64,000 bases of DNA, taken from contig JAHEHL010000004.1 in the NCBI GenBank assembly GCA_024644595.1, forward strand, positions 247,096 through 311,095, written 5' to 3'. The DNA is from Porticoccaceae bacterium. GTDB lineage: Bacteria; Pseudomonadota; Gammaproteobacteria; Pseudomonadales; Porticoccaceae. The translations under genes were made by a program, and so were the position numbers. Shown piece after piece: positions 35,518-45,618 of the stretch. The notes under the pieces were generated by a model. The model searched no databases and was not told the origin of the DNA. It was given only the letters and a program-made list of their open reading frames with translations. The number at the start of each line of letters is the position of its first letter. Position 1 is the stretch's first letter.

Positions 35518-38184
35518 ATGCGCCTTACTCTCTTAATCAGTTTGTTGGTCCTGATCTGTGGTTGCAGCAACAGCCCTGACACCGCGCACAGCCGAGAGGC
35601 CAAGCGCGGCCTTGATCAAGCCACCGCCATGATCCGCAAACAACAGGTCAGCAATCCGAGCTACAGTATTGATCTGCAATTAAATGCCGAGGGCACCCCC
35701 TTTAGCGGCAGCAATCTGATCAGCTTTGATTTTCAACCCCAAGGCAGTGACCTCAGCATCGACTTTAGCGCCGGCAATGTGATTGAGGTAAAGATTAACG
35801 GCAAGCCCGCTGACTACCAATACAACGGCTTTTTTCTAAACTTTTCCGAGCACCAGTTTAAAACTGGCAGCAATCAGTTGCTGATCAAATATACCCACCC
35901 CTACAGTAAAGATGGCGGTGGGCTTTACTATTTCAAAGACCCGCTCGATCAGACCGTTTACACCTACAGTGATCTCGAGCCCTACGATGCCAATCGCATA
36001 TTTCCGTTGTTCGACCAACCCAATTTAAAGGCCAGATTTACCCTTAACGTCGATGTGCCGGCAAATTGGCAGGTGGTCAGTGCCAACCGTGAAACATCGA
36101 TTACGCAGCAGGCCGAGCGAGCACTGTGGCAATTTCCTCAGACCCTGCCCATTAGTAGCTACGTAATTTCCGTGCACGCGGGTGAATATGCCAGCTTTGA
36201 TCTCGGCAACTATCAGGGAATCGACTTACGCCTGTTTTCGCGCCAGTCCAATGCTGAATATGTGCCGGTCGATGAATGGAATCAGATCACTCGTCAGGGT
36301 TTTGCCTTTTTCAATGACTTCTTTGGTGTCGACTATCCGTTTGGGAAATATGATCAACTGGCGGTACCCGATTTCAACGCAGGTGCCATGGAAAATGTCG
36401 CCGCGGTTACCTTTGCCGACCGCTACTGCTGTGTCGCCGGAGTGCGCAGTATCTCGGAAAAATCCTTTCTGAAAAATGCCATTCTCCACGAGCAGGCTCA
36501 TATGTGGTTTGGCAATCTGGTGACCATGGACTGGTGGGACGATATCTGGTTAAACGAAAGCTTTGCCGAAATAGCCGGATACTTCGCCCTGGAAACAGTC
36601 AGTGATTTTGACCGTCCGTGGTTGGAATTCCTCTGGCAGCGAAAAACCTGGGGCTATCGCGACGATGAATATGTCACCTCGCATCCGATTAAAGGCGCAA
36701 TCGACAACACCGACCTGGTCATGTCGGCAATTGATGGCATTACCTATGCCAAGGGTGGGTCCGCGCTGCGACAGCTCAAGTACTATATTGGCGACGACAA
36801 CTTTCGCATCGGTTTGCAAAACTACATGCGCAAGTACGCATACAAAAACACCCAATTTCAGGACCTGCTTGATGAGTTAGCTCTGGCTGCGGCGGACGAC
36901 AGCAGTGTCAATATCAATCAGTGGGCTGATGAATGGATCAAAACCATCGGGGTTAACCGCGTAGCAGCAAAACTCCAGTGCGACAGTGGCAACATCAGTT
37001 CACTGCAGTTAATTCAGACCGGCAGCCCAATCAATCCACAACTGCGCAGCCATAAACTCCAGGTCGGTCTCTATCAGCTTGTCGATGATCCAGCAGCTCA
37101 AACCCTGGCGCAGCCGACCATTCTCACCACGCTGATGCAAGGAGAGACAACGGAACTTGTATCCGCAGTGGGAATGCCCTGCCCGGCTTTGATCCTGCCA
37201 AATATTGGCGACTACACTTTTATTAAAGTGATACTCGATGCACAGACGCGTGAGACGCTCGCCAAACACATCTCTCAAATCGACGATCCCCATGCCCGGG
37301 CTCTGTTTTGGCTGGCGCTCTGGGATGGCGCAATGGATGCTGAATACCCGTTGAGTGATTACACCGAGGTCGCCCTGAGGCATGCCGCAGACGAAAGCAA
37401 TAATCGAATGATCAGCGGCGTTGCCAACTCACTGGCCACCGCTCAGAGCTGGCTGGAGCGTATGAACGACCATGGACAACTGAATCAGCACCTCACTGAC
37501 CTGTCCGTTGGCATTACCGCGCTGGCCGATCAGCGGCTGCTCAAGGCCGAACCTGGCGGTGACGAATTTCAACTCTGGTTCAATCTCTATCGCAGCGCAA
37601 TCTACCTGCCCGAGCAGCAGCAGACGGCCGCAGCATGGTTGCGCGAAAACAATGTCTATGGTTGGGTTCTAGATCAGCGCAGTCGCTGGGCGCTGATATC
37701 GATCCTGGCCACCTATCAGTATCCCGGGATTGATAAACTGATCGCGGCTGAGCAAGCCGCTGACCCTTCAGCGAGGGGCCAACTGCGTTACCTAGCAGTC
37801 AAAACCATTATTGCTGATCGCAGTGAAAAACTAGCGATTATCGAAAAGGTGCTCGATCCGGAAAGCAGCGAAAGTCTGGCTCGCCGCAGAGCAATGGCCG
37901 GAGGTTTATTTAGTTTCAGGCAACCCGATGTCAGTGCTGAGCTGGCTAAAAAAGTGATTCAGCGCCTGATTGATGAGAACGATCGCCTTGCCCCCGGCAT
38001 CCGTGACTCGCTGGCATCTTACACCGTCGGCTCAGGCTACTCCTGTTCCGAGCAGTGGGATCAGCTTATCGATGGCTTCCTGACGCAATCCGCTGAGCTC
38101 AACTCGCTGCTGGCCAACGGCCTACGTGAGTCGCAACAAAACAACCATCGCTGCATGGCGGCCAAGGCGCTGCTTGCTGACTAA
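35518..38184 (+). CDS. lipoprotein M1-family aminopeptidase (PepN-like)
   Basis: 888 aa from ATG 35518, with AGGA 9 nt upstream; the frame opens earlier at 35464. A signal peptide with lipobox ICGC predicts a lipoprotein. M1 metallopeptidase motifs: GAMEN (residues 289-293), H324-E-x-x-H328 and E347 (NESFAE) for zinc. An ERAP1-like C-terminal helical domain follows. It probably trims peptides in the periplasm or at the outer membrane; cytosolic PepN lacks such a signal. The N-terminal residues SNSPDTAHSRE form the tether. Confidence 0.93.
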   Translation: MRLTLLISLLVLICGCSNSPDTAHSREAKRGLDQATAMIRKQQVSNPSYSIDLQLNAEGTPFSGSNLISFDFQPQGSDLSIDFSAGNVIEVKINGKPADYQYNGFFLNFSEHQFKTGSNQLLIKYTHPYSKDGGGLYYFKDPLDQTVYTYSDLEPYDANRIFPLFDQPNLKARFTLNVDVPANWQVVSANRETSITQQAERALWQFPQTLPISSYVISVHAGEYASFDLGNYQGIDLRLFSRQSNAEYVPVDEWNQITRQGFAFFNDFFGVDYPFGKYDQLAVPDFNAGAMENVAAVTFADRYCCVAGVRSISEKSFLKNAILHEQAHMWFGNLVTMDWWDDIWLNESFAEIAGYFALETVSDFDRPWLEFLWQRKTWGYRDDEYVTSHPIKGAIDNTDLVMSAIDGITYAKGGSALRQLKYYIGDDNFRIGLQNYMRKYAYKNTQFQDLLDELALAAADDSSVNINQWADEWIKTIGVNRVAAKLQCDSGNISSLQLIQTGSPINPQLRSHKLQVGLYQLVDDPAAQTLAQPTILTTLMQGETTELVSAVGMPCPALILPNIGDYTFIKVILDAQTRETLAKHISQIDDPHARALFWLALWDGAMDAEYPLSDYTEVALRHAADESNNRMISGVANSLATAQSWLERMNDHGQLNQHLTDLSVGITALADQRLLKAEPGGDEFQLWFNLYRSAIYLPEQQQTAAAWLRENNVYGWVLDQRSRWALISILATYQYPGIDKLIAAEQAADPSARGQLRYLAVKTIIADRSEKLAIIEKVLDPESSESLARRRAMAGGLFSFRQPDVSAELAKKVIQRLIDENDRLAPGIRDSLASYTVGSGYSCSEQWDQLIDGFLTQSAELNSLLANGLRESQQNNHRCMAAKALLAD

Positions 38185-38230
38185 GATATATTGTTAACTG
38201 GAATATTTCTGTGACCGCGGCAGAACGGTT

Positions 38231-38689
38231 TTACTTGCCGACTTGAGTGCGATAGAGCGCGGTGGTGACGGGATCAAAGCAGCAGAAAACAACTGACTCG
38301 ATCAGTGGATTGCGACGCAGCGCCAGAATAACTTCCTCGACCGCAATGCGGCTTGCGCGGTTAGCGGGGAAGCCAAAAGGGCCGCAACTGATGGGAGTAA
38401 AGGCGATACTGCGCACATTATGCTGTTTGGCTATGCTCATCGCGTTGCTGTAACAGCTGGCCAGCAGCTGCTCTTCCTCGTACTCGCCACCACGCCAGAA
38501 AGGCCCTATAGCCTCTAACACTATCTTCCCGGAATCGGCGACAACCACTACATTGCCCACCGACAGCGCGGAAGAGCAATGCTTATTATTGGGAATAACA
38601 GCGTTATCCATCTCCGGGCGTCTCGAACTGACAATAGCCTCGACATCAAGAGCGGCAATTTCCCCTTGGTGTATTTTGATACGATGCAC
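38231..38689 (-). CDS. macro domain-like protein with degenerate first loop
   Basis: 152 aa, GTG start with GGAAGG upstream. The C-terminal half is clearly macro-like: SIAFTPISCGPFGFPANRASRIAVEEV (phosphate-binding loop) and VVFCCFDPVTTALYR. The N-terminal loop that carries the NAAN...GGGVDGAIH catalytic/ribose residues in ADP-ribose hydrolases is missing, with SSRRPEMDNA in its place. Probably a ligand-binding rather than hydrolysing protein; the ligand is unknown. Confidence 0.75.
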   Translation of the reverse strand: MHRIKIHQGEIAALDVEAIVSSRRPEMDNAVIPNNKHCSSALSVGNVVVVADSGKIVLEAIGPFWRGGEYEEEQLLASCYSNAMSIAKQHNVRSIAFTPISCGPFGFPANRASRIAVEEVILALRRNPLIESVVFCCFDPVTTALYRTQVGK

Positions 38690-38809
38690 GCTGTTCGAAC
38701 CTTCCCCGCCTTAAAATAGATCAAGGCAGTATATGCAAAACAGCTCCCTTCAATGTTGACGGCTATCTCACTGTCGGCAACAAATTGTTAACTGCTTCGC
38801 ACCACAATG

Positions 38810-40300
38810 CTATGCCCTGTCTCTTAACTTGGCGCACATATCATCAAAACAAGTGCCAACATCATCACTAACTGGCGGACTGATAAGGCTGACAACAACA
38901 ACCGCAATCGAGGACAAAATAAAAGCTGGCACCAGCTCGTAGACATCAAAAATGCCACCGCTGAGCTGCGACCAGACAATAACGGTTATGGCGCCCACCA
39001 GCACACCAGCCAAAGCGCCCTGCGAGGTCATTGAACGCCAGTACAAGCTGATTACAATCGCAGGGCCGAGCGAGGCACCCAGACCAGCCCAGGCGTAACT
39101 CACCACATCCTGCACCTTGCTCTGAGGGTCCATAGCCAATATCGCCGATAAACTGGCCAATACCACCACCGCAATCCGCCCCATCTTCAAACGGGCCTCA
39201 GATGTAAGCGGTTTTTTCGCCAGCATCGGATAAACATCTTCGGACAGCGCCGCAGAACAGACCAACAATTGTGAATCCACCGTACTCATAATCGCTGCCA
39301 GAATCGCCGCCAATAAAATACCAGCAATTAACGGATGGAAAATCAGGCTGGTCAGCGTGATAAAGACTTTTTCCGGATCCGCAAGAGGCTCGCTGAGATA
39401 AGCAAGACCGCAAAAGCCGACCAGAATAGCCATCAGGTAACCGAGAAATGTCCAGCTAACGCCGATTGCCGCAGCGACCCCGGTCTCGTCAGCGGAGCGA
39501 ATTGCCTTAAATCGCGCAAGAACATGGGGCTGGCCAAAATATCCCAAACCCCAGCCCATCAACCCAATAATCACCAGCGCACTTAGCGGCTCGCCAGTGA
39601 CGGTGGTAAAGGCATTTAACAGCTCCGGGTTGATTGCCTCAATCTTCCCCACGGCTTCCGCAACACCGCCAACACTGCCGGTAACCAGAAGAGGCACCAG
39701 AGACAGTGCAATCAACATCAGCGAACCCTGGAATACATCTGTCCAGGACACCGCAAGAAAACCACCAAACAAGGTATAAAACAGAATCAGTGCCACGCCG
39801 ACAACAACGGCAATGTGGTAATCAAGGCCAAATACTTCCTCAAACAACTTGCCACCAGCGATCAGCCCGGACGCCACATAAAACAGAAAAAACAGCAAAA
39901 TGCTCAAAGAAGAAATCGACTTTAACCAGATTTTTGTATCTTTAAAGCGGCGCTGCAAATAGGCCGGAACCGTTACCGCATCGTCCAGCATATGGGTGTA
40001 GATACGCAGCCTTTTGGCCGTTAACAGCCAGTTGGCCGCCACACCAATGGTCAGACCCAGTGAGATCCAGGCCGCCTCCATGCCCGCCAAATAGGCGTAC
40101 CCGGGAAGCCCGAGCAAAATCCAGCCGCTCATATCTGACGCACTTGCGCTTACAGCCGACACCAGAGGGGAGAGCTTTCTGCCACCGAGGAAATAATCGC
40201 TGGCGCCTTTTGTCTGGGTGTAGGCATAGACGCCGATAGCCAAGACAACAATGACGTAGAACAGAAAAGCAATAGTGGTAGACAGTGGCAGTTGAGACAT
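38810..40300 (-). CDS. putP: sodium/proline symporter
   Basis: 496-aa SSS-family transporter with about 13 transmembrane helices. The Na+-site region SAVSASASDMSGWILLGLPG is nearly that of E. coli PutP, and GYFGQPHVLARF and the helix-8 region AIMSTVDSQLLVCSAAL are present. It imports proline with Na+; the Na+ gradient may be supplied by the oxaloacetate decarboxylase encoded nearby. No putA in the window. Confidence 0.94.
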   Translation of the reverse strand: MSQLPLSTTIAFLFYVIVVLAIGVYAYTQTKGASDYFLGGRKLSPLVSAVSASASDMSGWILLGLPGYAYLAGMEAAWISLGLTIGVAANWLLTAKRLRIYTHMLDDAVTVPAYLQRRFKDTKIWLKSISSLSILLFFLFYVASGLIAGGKLFEEVFGLDYHIAVVVGVALILFYTLFGGFLAVSWTDVFQGSLMLIALSLVPLLVTGSVGGVAEAVGKIEAINPELLNAFTTVTGEPLSALVIIGLMGWGLGYFGQPHVLARFKAIRSADETGVAAAIGVSWTFLGYLMAILVGFCGLAYLSEPLADPEKVFITLTSLIFHPLIAGILLAAILAAIMSTVDSQLLVCSAALSEDVYPMLAKKPLTSEARLKMGRIAVVVLASLSAILAMDPQSKVQDVVSYAWAGLGASLGPAIVISLYWRSMTSQGALAGVLVGAITVIVWSQLSGGIFDVYELVPAFILSSIAVVVVSLISPPVSDDVGTCFDDMCAKLRDRA

Positions 40301-40355
40301 TTTATCCCTCTATAAATTATTGTTATTAGCCCCCTGAGGGTAGAACAATCGGCAG

Positions 40356-41189
40356 TTAAAGATTGATCGCTCTTATCTGGGCAGAGAGCCCTTCTTCTCG
40401 TTCCAACTGCAGTGTTTCAAAGTCAAACAGGTTGGTGTCGGCAAGCTGCGACGGTACCACATTTTGCACAGCGCTAAAAATGCTCTCAACACGACCGGGA
40501 AACTGACGATCCCACTGCACCAGCATCTCTTTAACCACATTGCGCTGCAGACCATCCTGAGAGCCGCAGAGGTTACAGGGAATAATGGGAAACTGCTTGA
40601 GCTCTGCCAGCGCCACCAGATCATCTTCGCGACAGTAGGCCAATGGTCGAATTACGATATTTTTCTTGTCATCGGAGAGTAATTTTGGCGGCATCGCCTT
40701 GAGCTTGGCCTGGTAAAACATATTCAAGAATAGCGTTTCGACGATATCATCACGATGATGGCCAAGGGCAACCTTGGTGCAACCGATCTGCTCGGCAAAA
40801 CCATAGAGTGTGCCGCGGCGCAGGCGCGAACAGAGGCTGCAGTAGGTTTTACCCTCAGGCACTTTACTGGTGACAATGCTGTAAGTATCTTTTTCGAGAA
40901 TGTGATACTCAATGCCCAGTCCATCTAGATAAGCGGGCAGTACGTGCTCAGGAAAACCAGGCTGCTTCTGATCGAGATTGACAGCCACCAGCTCAAATTT
41001 AATCGGCGCACTGGCCTGAAGATTCATCAGAATATCGAGCATGGCATAAGAATCTTTGCCACCGGACAGGCAGACCATAATCCGGTCACCCTCTTCGATC
41101 ATATTGTAATCGGCAATCGCCTTGCCGACGTTGCGTCGCAGACGCTTCTGCAGTTTATTGGCTTCCAACTGATTTTTGCGGATCGACAT
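40356..41189 (-). CDS. ttcA: tRNA 2-thiocytidine(32) synthetase TtcA
   Basis: 277 aa from ATG 41189 ([19 protein letters not shown]); the open frame extends to 41246. PP-loop motif SGGKDS, the Cys pairs CSLCSR and CNLCGSQ that hold the Fe-S cluster, and [14 protein letters not shown]. It thiolates C32 of certain tRNAs in an ATP- and cluster-dependent reaction. Monocistronic by spacing. Confidence 0.95.
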   Translation of the reverse strand: MSIRKNQLEANKLQKRLRRNVGKAIADYNMIEEGDRIMVCLSGGKDSYAMLDILMNLQASAPIKFELVAVNLDQKQPGFPEHVLPAYLDGLGIEYHILEKDTYSIVTSKVPEGKTYCSLCSRLRRGTLYGFAEQIGCTKVALGHHRDDIVETLFLNMFYQAKLKAMPPKLLSDDKKNIVIRPLAYCREDDLVALAELKQFPIIPCNLCGSQDGLQRNVVKEMLVQWDRQFPGRVESIFSAVQNVVPSQLADTNLFDFETLQLEREEGLSAQIRAINL

Positions 41190-41268
41190 CGACGGCTCTG
41201 AGTGAGATTGCTTAAGGAGGCGCCATTGTAATTGCAGTGCAACCATTCACCAAGCCTGGTTTTGATTT

Positions 41269-42084
41269 CTATAGCGGCCAGCGCGTCTCCGGCGCATTGA
41301 TACGCTTATCGAAGGCATAGGTGATATCGCCATTGAAACCAAGAATATAGAGTGCCTTATTATCATCAGCATAGTGGGCAAACAGTCGCAGCAACTGACG
41401 TTCATCCTGCGCAAAATCCTCACGGTACCAGACAAAAATCTTCGACACGCGCAGCTCATGTTTATTAACCACCAGCCCGCGCGGATGATTGATAAACTCA
41501 CGGGCATATTGTCTTAGCAGCGTATCCGTGGTCGCCGCGGTAAACGCCTGGGCATGAATTGCCGGACATCCCAGCGTAGCGCAGCTGAGACCAAACACCA
41601 CCTTGTAGTCGCCCCATAGTGGCCGCAAAATATGCGCTTCAATATCCGCCGCCCTGATAACCTGCCCTGCCACGCGAGCATGTAATTGACGGCCCAACTT
41701 TACCCGATCAACAGTACTGACTGGATAGCGCTTTAACAACCCCTGTAGCATTAGTGCATTATAGAGATTGAGCCAATAGGCCTTCTGCTCCGCTTTGCGA
41801 AAGTGCCGCGGATCAATCGACGTCAAATATGACATATAGTGCTTCAGCCGTTTGCTATCGGCACCGCTGACATCCCCATAGCGAAATCGGTTGATCCCGG
41901 ACGCATGGTTGCTGATCACATAGGTTTTTAGAAAGCCATCGAATAACGAGTGGTCTATAATGGCGGGGTTACTTTCATCACTGCTGTTCCATATTTCCCA
42001 AGGCGAGCTGCCCCGATCGGCAACAACAGGTAAACTATATGCAATGCTTGTCAGCACCAGCAGAACCATTCGCAATCTGTACAT
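41269..42084 (-). CDS. DUF547 secreted protein
   Basis: 271 aa from ATG 42084 with CGGAG 8 nt upstream. A signal peptide (MYRLRMVLLVLTSIAYSLPVVAD) precedes a DUF547 domain: KAYWLNLYNALMLQGLL, ALNRPLWGD-like ILRPLWGDYKVVFGLSCATLGCPAIHAQAF, and WYREDF. No enzymatic role is established for the family. Divergent from bioA. Confidence 0.88.
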   Translation of the reverse strand: MYRLRMVLLVLTSIAYSLPVVADRGSSPWEIWNSSDESNPAIIDHSLFDGFLKTYVISNHASGINRFRYGDVSGADSKRLKHYMSYLTSIDPRHFRKAEQKAYWLNLYNALMLQGLLKRYPVSTVDRVKLGRQLHARVAGQVIRAADIEAHILRPLWGDYKVVFGLSCATLGCPAIHAQAFTAATTDTLLRQYAREFINHPRGLVVNKHELRVSKIFVWYREDFAQDERQLLRLFAHYADDNKALYILGFNGDITYAFDKRINAPETRWPL

Positions 42085-42204
42085 TATCAACTCCGTTTGC
42101 AGTTATCTCCGTTGAGGCATATCGCAAAAACGCGGCTGCTTGAGCCAGCCGCAGGTCTTGGTAACACCGTCGTGAGCGGCAATCAATTTGGAGTCCAAAG
42201 AACT

Positions 42205-43506
42205 TTGAACAGCATCACCAAAATCGTCCCGCAACAGGCAAAACTGCTCGACAAAGACCAGCAGTTTGTCTGGCACCCCTACTCCTCACTCAGCGCTCCG
42301 ATTCCGGCCTATGAAGTGGTTTCGGCCGATGGGGTCTACCTGCAACTGGCCGACGGTCGCAGACTGATCGACGGAATGTCATCCTGGTGGTGCACCATTC
42401 ACGGCTACAACCATCCGGTTCTGAATGCCGCGGCAAAAAGCCAGATCGACAAAGTCAGCCATGTCATGTTTGGCGGGATTACCCATGCGCCAGCGGTGGA
42501 ACTGTGTGAGAAGCTGGTTGCAATAACCCCCGACGGGCTCGACAAAGTCTTTCTATCCGACTCCGGCTCCGTGGCCGTAGAAGTGGCGATCAAGATGGCC
42601 TTTCAATACTGGATCTCGCAAGGACAGCCGCAAAAATCCAAACTGCTAACTCTGCGCCGCGGCTATCACGGCGACACCTTTGCTGCGATGTCCGTGTGTG
42701 ACCCGGAAACCGGCATGCACCACATGTTTGAGCAGGTGGTAACGAAGCACTATTTCGCGCCAGCGCCACAGATCAGCGTTAATGAAAGCTGGGATGAAGA
42801 GGATATCGCCGAATTCAGCAATATGATTGCCACGAAAAAAGATCAGCTAGCTGCGGTGATACTCGAGCCGATAGTTCAGGGCGCGGGAGGTATGCGTTTC
42901 TATTCTCCAGATTATCTGCGCCGTGTACGCGAGCTCTGCGACCAACACAATGTCCTGCTGATTGCTGACGAGATCGCCACCGGTTTTGGCCGCAGTGGAA
43001 AATTATTTGCCTGCGAATGGGCCGATATCTCGCCAGACATCATGTGTTTGGGCAAAGCGATCACCGGCGGTTATATGACACTGGCGGCAACCCTCTGCAG
43101 CGACAAGGTAAGCCGTGGAATCTGCGAGGGCGAGGCTGGCTGCTTTATGCATGGGCCCACTTTTATGGGCAATCCGCTGGCCTGTGCCGTTGCCTGTGCC
43201 AGCATCGATCTGCTTTTAAGCGACGACTGGCAGGGCAATGTGCAACGAATCGAAACCGGGCTCAAAACCCAGCTCGCGCCCTTCACCGAACTGGATGCCG
43301 TGGCGGAAATCCGTGTACTCGGCGCGATCGGTGTAATCGAAATGAAGCAACCAGTTGATCTTGCTGACATCCAAAAACGCTTTGTCGACGCTGGCATCTG
43401 GGTGCGCCCCTTTGGCAAACTGGTGTATGTGATGCCGCCATACATTATTAGCGATCAAGAGCTAACAACGCTGATTACAGGAATTTATACCGTTCTGACC
43501 CAGTAG
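42205..43506 (+). CDS. bioA: adenosylmethionine-8-amino-7-oxononanoate aminotransferase
   Basis: About 433 aa. Biotin pathway enzyme converting KAPA to DAPA with SAM as amino donor. Hallmarks: WHPYSS, the BioA-specific SSWWCTIHGYNHP, RRGYHGDTFAAMS, the PLP pocket IADEIATGFGRSG, PLP lysine in GKAITGGYMTL and GPTFMGNPLACAVA. There is no in-frame ATG at the N terminus; TTG 42205 has GGAG 11 nt upstream and gives the family length, while TTG 42097 and GTG 42172 are alternatives. No other bio gene is in the window; the biotin protein OadA is a consumer. Confidence 0.92.
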   Translation: MNSITKIVPQQAKLLDKDQQFVWHPYSSLSAPIPAYEVVSADGVYLQLADGRRLIDGMSSWWCTIHGYNHPVLNAAAKSQIDKVSHVMFGGITHAPAVELCEKLVAITPDGLDKVFLSDSGSVAVEVAIKMAFQYWISQGQPQKSKLLTLRRGYHGDTFAAMSVCDPETGMHHMFEQVVTKHYFAPAPQISVNESWDEEDIAEFSNMIATKKDQLAAVILEPIVQGAGGMRFYSPDYLRRVRELCDQHNVLLIADEIATGFGRSGKLFACEWADISPDIMCLGKAITGGYMTLAATLCSDKVSRGICEGEAGCFMHGPTFMGNPLACAVACASIDLLLSDDWQGNVQRIETGLKTQLAPFTELDAVAEIRVLGAIGVIEMKQPVDLADIQKRFVDAGIWVRPFGKLVYVMPPYIISDQELTTLITGIYTVLTQ

Positions 43507-43538
43507 GCCAAAGGGCCCTGTAAAGTGAGAGCCAATCT

Positions 43539-44093
43539 CTAGTCGCGCACTGCCTGCGGGGCTTTTTGCAGCGCCTCCGCGCTGTAGCCGAGACTGACAA
43601 CAAAGTCTCGAAGCTCAACGTAGACCTTATCCGGAATCTGCGCCGTTCGCGCCATAATCCACACATAATCACGGCTGTTGCGACCGATTACCGTGTACTG
43701 ATAATCCTCATCGAGATACACAATCCGGTAGTCCGCTTTGATTGGCCAGATAAATTGCATGCCCCACTCCGCGTTGGTCTCAGTGTTCCCGATAAAGCCG
43801 CGAGGATGATAGACTTTTTGCTCGCCATCAAAAGCGCTCTGATTAAAGCTAAAGGTTGTCGCAATCGAGCCATCGGCATTGAGCTGGTAAGACTCAACCG
43901 GATTGAAGGCGTCTTTCTCAAGAAAAGTGGGGATATTGGCGATTACATACCAGTCACCCATAAAGCGCGGCAGATCGACATACTCCACCGTCGCCATTGG
44001 CTTGTGGCTCGAACAAGCTGGGAGCAACGTGACAGTAAGCGCGCAGAGTAGCACCGCCGCTCTCGGAATCAGGTTGATGATTTTTTTACCCAT
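43539..44093 (-). CDS. blc: outer-membrane lipocalin Blc
   Basis: 184 aa from ATG 44093 (MGKKIINLIPRA); lipobox LLPACS gives a lipoprotein. Lipocalin signature GDWYVIANIPTFLEKD, then PIKADYRIVYLD and RDYVWIMAR. Blc binds fatty acids or lysophospholipids. Last gene of the leftward operon with DUF6134, DUF1295 and DUF2878 genes. Confidence 0.92.
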   Translation of the reverse strand: MGKKIINLIPRAAVLLCALTVTLLPACSSHKPMATVEYVDLPRFMGDWYVIANIPTFLEKDAFNPVESYQLNADGSIATTFSFNQSAFDGEQKVYHPRGFIGNTETNAEWGMQFIWPIKADYRIVYLDEDYQYTVIGRNSRDYVWIMARTAQIPDKVYVELRDFVVSLGYSAEALQKAPQAVRD

Positions 44094-44122
44094 GTTCTTA
44101 ACAGACCTCTCAAAACAATCCA

Positions 44123-44767
44123 CTACTGCGAATTAAAAACCCGCTGATAGCGCAGCGTGCCACCGATACCCAGTTTGGTTTCCAGTGCCATCCATTCCCC
44201 CGCCGCATCATAGTCCAAATCAATACCGGTTTTTGGTAATACAATCTGAACAGCGGTCATACCATCAATCTCGGCAGGCAGTGAATTCACCTTAACTGGA
44301 ATATAAATACCCGACTCGGCATTGAGCAGACTGTCAGCGTTGAGCCAGTCAGAATTCCAGTAGGCAAAACCCCGCACACAACCGGGGAAAATGTCCTGTT
44401 CCCGCTTGCCATCCAATACCCGATCAACCACCAAACCAGCTTGCTCTGCCCGCGCGATCACCGAAAGGTTTTTGCCGAGTTTTTCAGTTTCACTGTCCAA
44501 CGAAATCAGGCAGCCTGACTGCCAAACTTCGTTTGCATAATGCCGATAGGTCACACGCTTAACTTTCCAGACCTTGAAATCAAGAGACATCTTAGACGAA
44601 ACCTGAACAGAATCGCTCTCCTGTCGCACAACAAACTGGTGTGCACCCACTTCGCGATCATCAATAAACAGTTTGAAATCGAAGGTTTTAATCCGCTTTT
44701 CAGGCTCTTGTGCACTACCCGCCTGCGCAGAAATTAACAGACACAGGCACAGCACAAAGCTGCGCAT
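44123..44767 (-). CDS. DUF6134 family secreted protein
   Basis: 214 aa. Signal peptide MRSFVLCLCLLISAQAGSAQ, then a beta-rich domain (FDFKLFIDDREVGAHQF..., FAYWNSDWLNADSLLN, LRYQRVF). Family of unknown function. The start overlaps the stop of the DUF1295 gene (TGATG), so the two are coupled. Proposed periplasmic partner of the lipid-modifying neighbours, by context only. Confidence 0.82.
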   Translation of the reverse strand: MRSFVLCLCLLISAQAGSAQEPEKRIKTFDFKLFIDDREVGAHQFVVRQESDSVQVSSKMSLDFKVWKVKRVTYRHYANEVWQSGCLISLDSETEKLGKNLSVIARAEQAGLVVDRVLDGKREQDIFPGCVRGFAYWNSDWLNADSLLNAESGIYIPVKVNSLPAEIDGMTAVQIVLPKTGIDLDYDAAGEWMALETKLGIGGTLRYQRVFNSQ

Positions 44768-45618
44768 CAGCGATCACCTGCCACTTTAATTGCCGGCTTC
44801 CAGGGAATAAACATACTGGTTGCGTCAATATAGTCCTGATAGTCTGGGCGTCGTTCGGTGATGCCGCGTTCCATATTGGCGACCCCTGACACCTTCAACA
44901 GCAACAGCGTCATCACCACTGGCGCCATAAACACCCATAGCAGCGATAGCTCGCTATCAATGGCACAGGGCAGCACAAACAGCGCCCAGCCCCACCAGAT
45001 ACAGCACTCACCAAAATAATTAGGGTGCCTGGAATACCGCCAAAGGCCGGTTCTGAGAGTTTCGGATTCACGCACCACCAACCTGTTGAAATGATAAAGT
45101 TGCTGGTCTGCAACAGTCTCAAAAACCATACCCAACAACCACAGGACCACGCCGATGGTATGGAAATAATTCCACACTATCTCGGTCTTAACACTGAATT
45201 CCACGGCGAAAAGTGAACTAATTATCCAGGCCAGAAAGGCCTGAAAAAGGAAAATAATGGCTAAACTCTTGAGACCAAAATAAGGAGAGAATTTTTCACG
45301 GATAACACGGTAACGCCGATCTTCGGAACGATTGCGTCCACGCAACAACATAAACGCCCCAAGCCGTAGTGCCCAGACAACCACCATAAACAACAGCACC
45401 AGACCGACACTATTTTGCGAGTCGCGAAAATAAAACGAACTGTACGCATAGGTGGAGGCTGTCAGCAGTGACATGAGCGACCAGATATAGTCGACAATAC
45501 TGACATCTTCTATCAGCAAGCTGATCACCCAGGCCACAATTGCCACCACTAATAGCAGCGGCAGAGCCTCTGCCATCAATTGAAGATCAAGGCCTAAGAA
45601 CACGCTCTCGGAACTCAC
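44767..45618 (-). CDS. DUF1295 membrane protein (steroid 5-alpha-reductase-like)
   Basis: 283 aa with about seven transmembrane segments. C-terminal 5-alpha-reductase/isoprenylcysteine-methyltransferase-like motif LWRYSRHPNYFGE followed by WWGWALF. Family members are NADPH-dependent reductases or methyltransferases of membrane lipids; the exact reaction is unknown. Overlaps the upstream DUF2878 gene by 4 bp. Confidence 0.9.
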   Translation of the reverse strand: MSSESVFLGLDLQLMAEALPLLLVVAIVAWVISLLIEDVSIVDYIWSLMSLLTASTYAYSSFYFRDSQNSVGLVLLFMVVVWALRLGAFMLLRGRNRSEDRRYRVIREKFSPYFGLKSLAIIFLFQAFLAWIISSLFAVEFSVKTEIVWNYFHTIGVVLWLLGMVFETVADQQLYHFNRLVVRESETLRTGLWRYSRHPNYFGECCIWWGWALFVLPCAIDSELSLLWVFMAPVVMTLLLLKVSGVANMERGITERRPDYQDYIDATSMFIPWKPAIKVAGDR

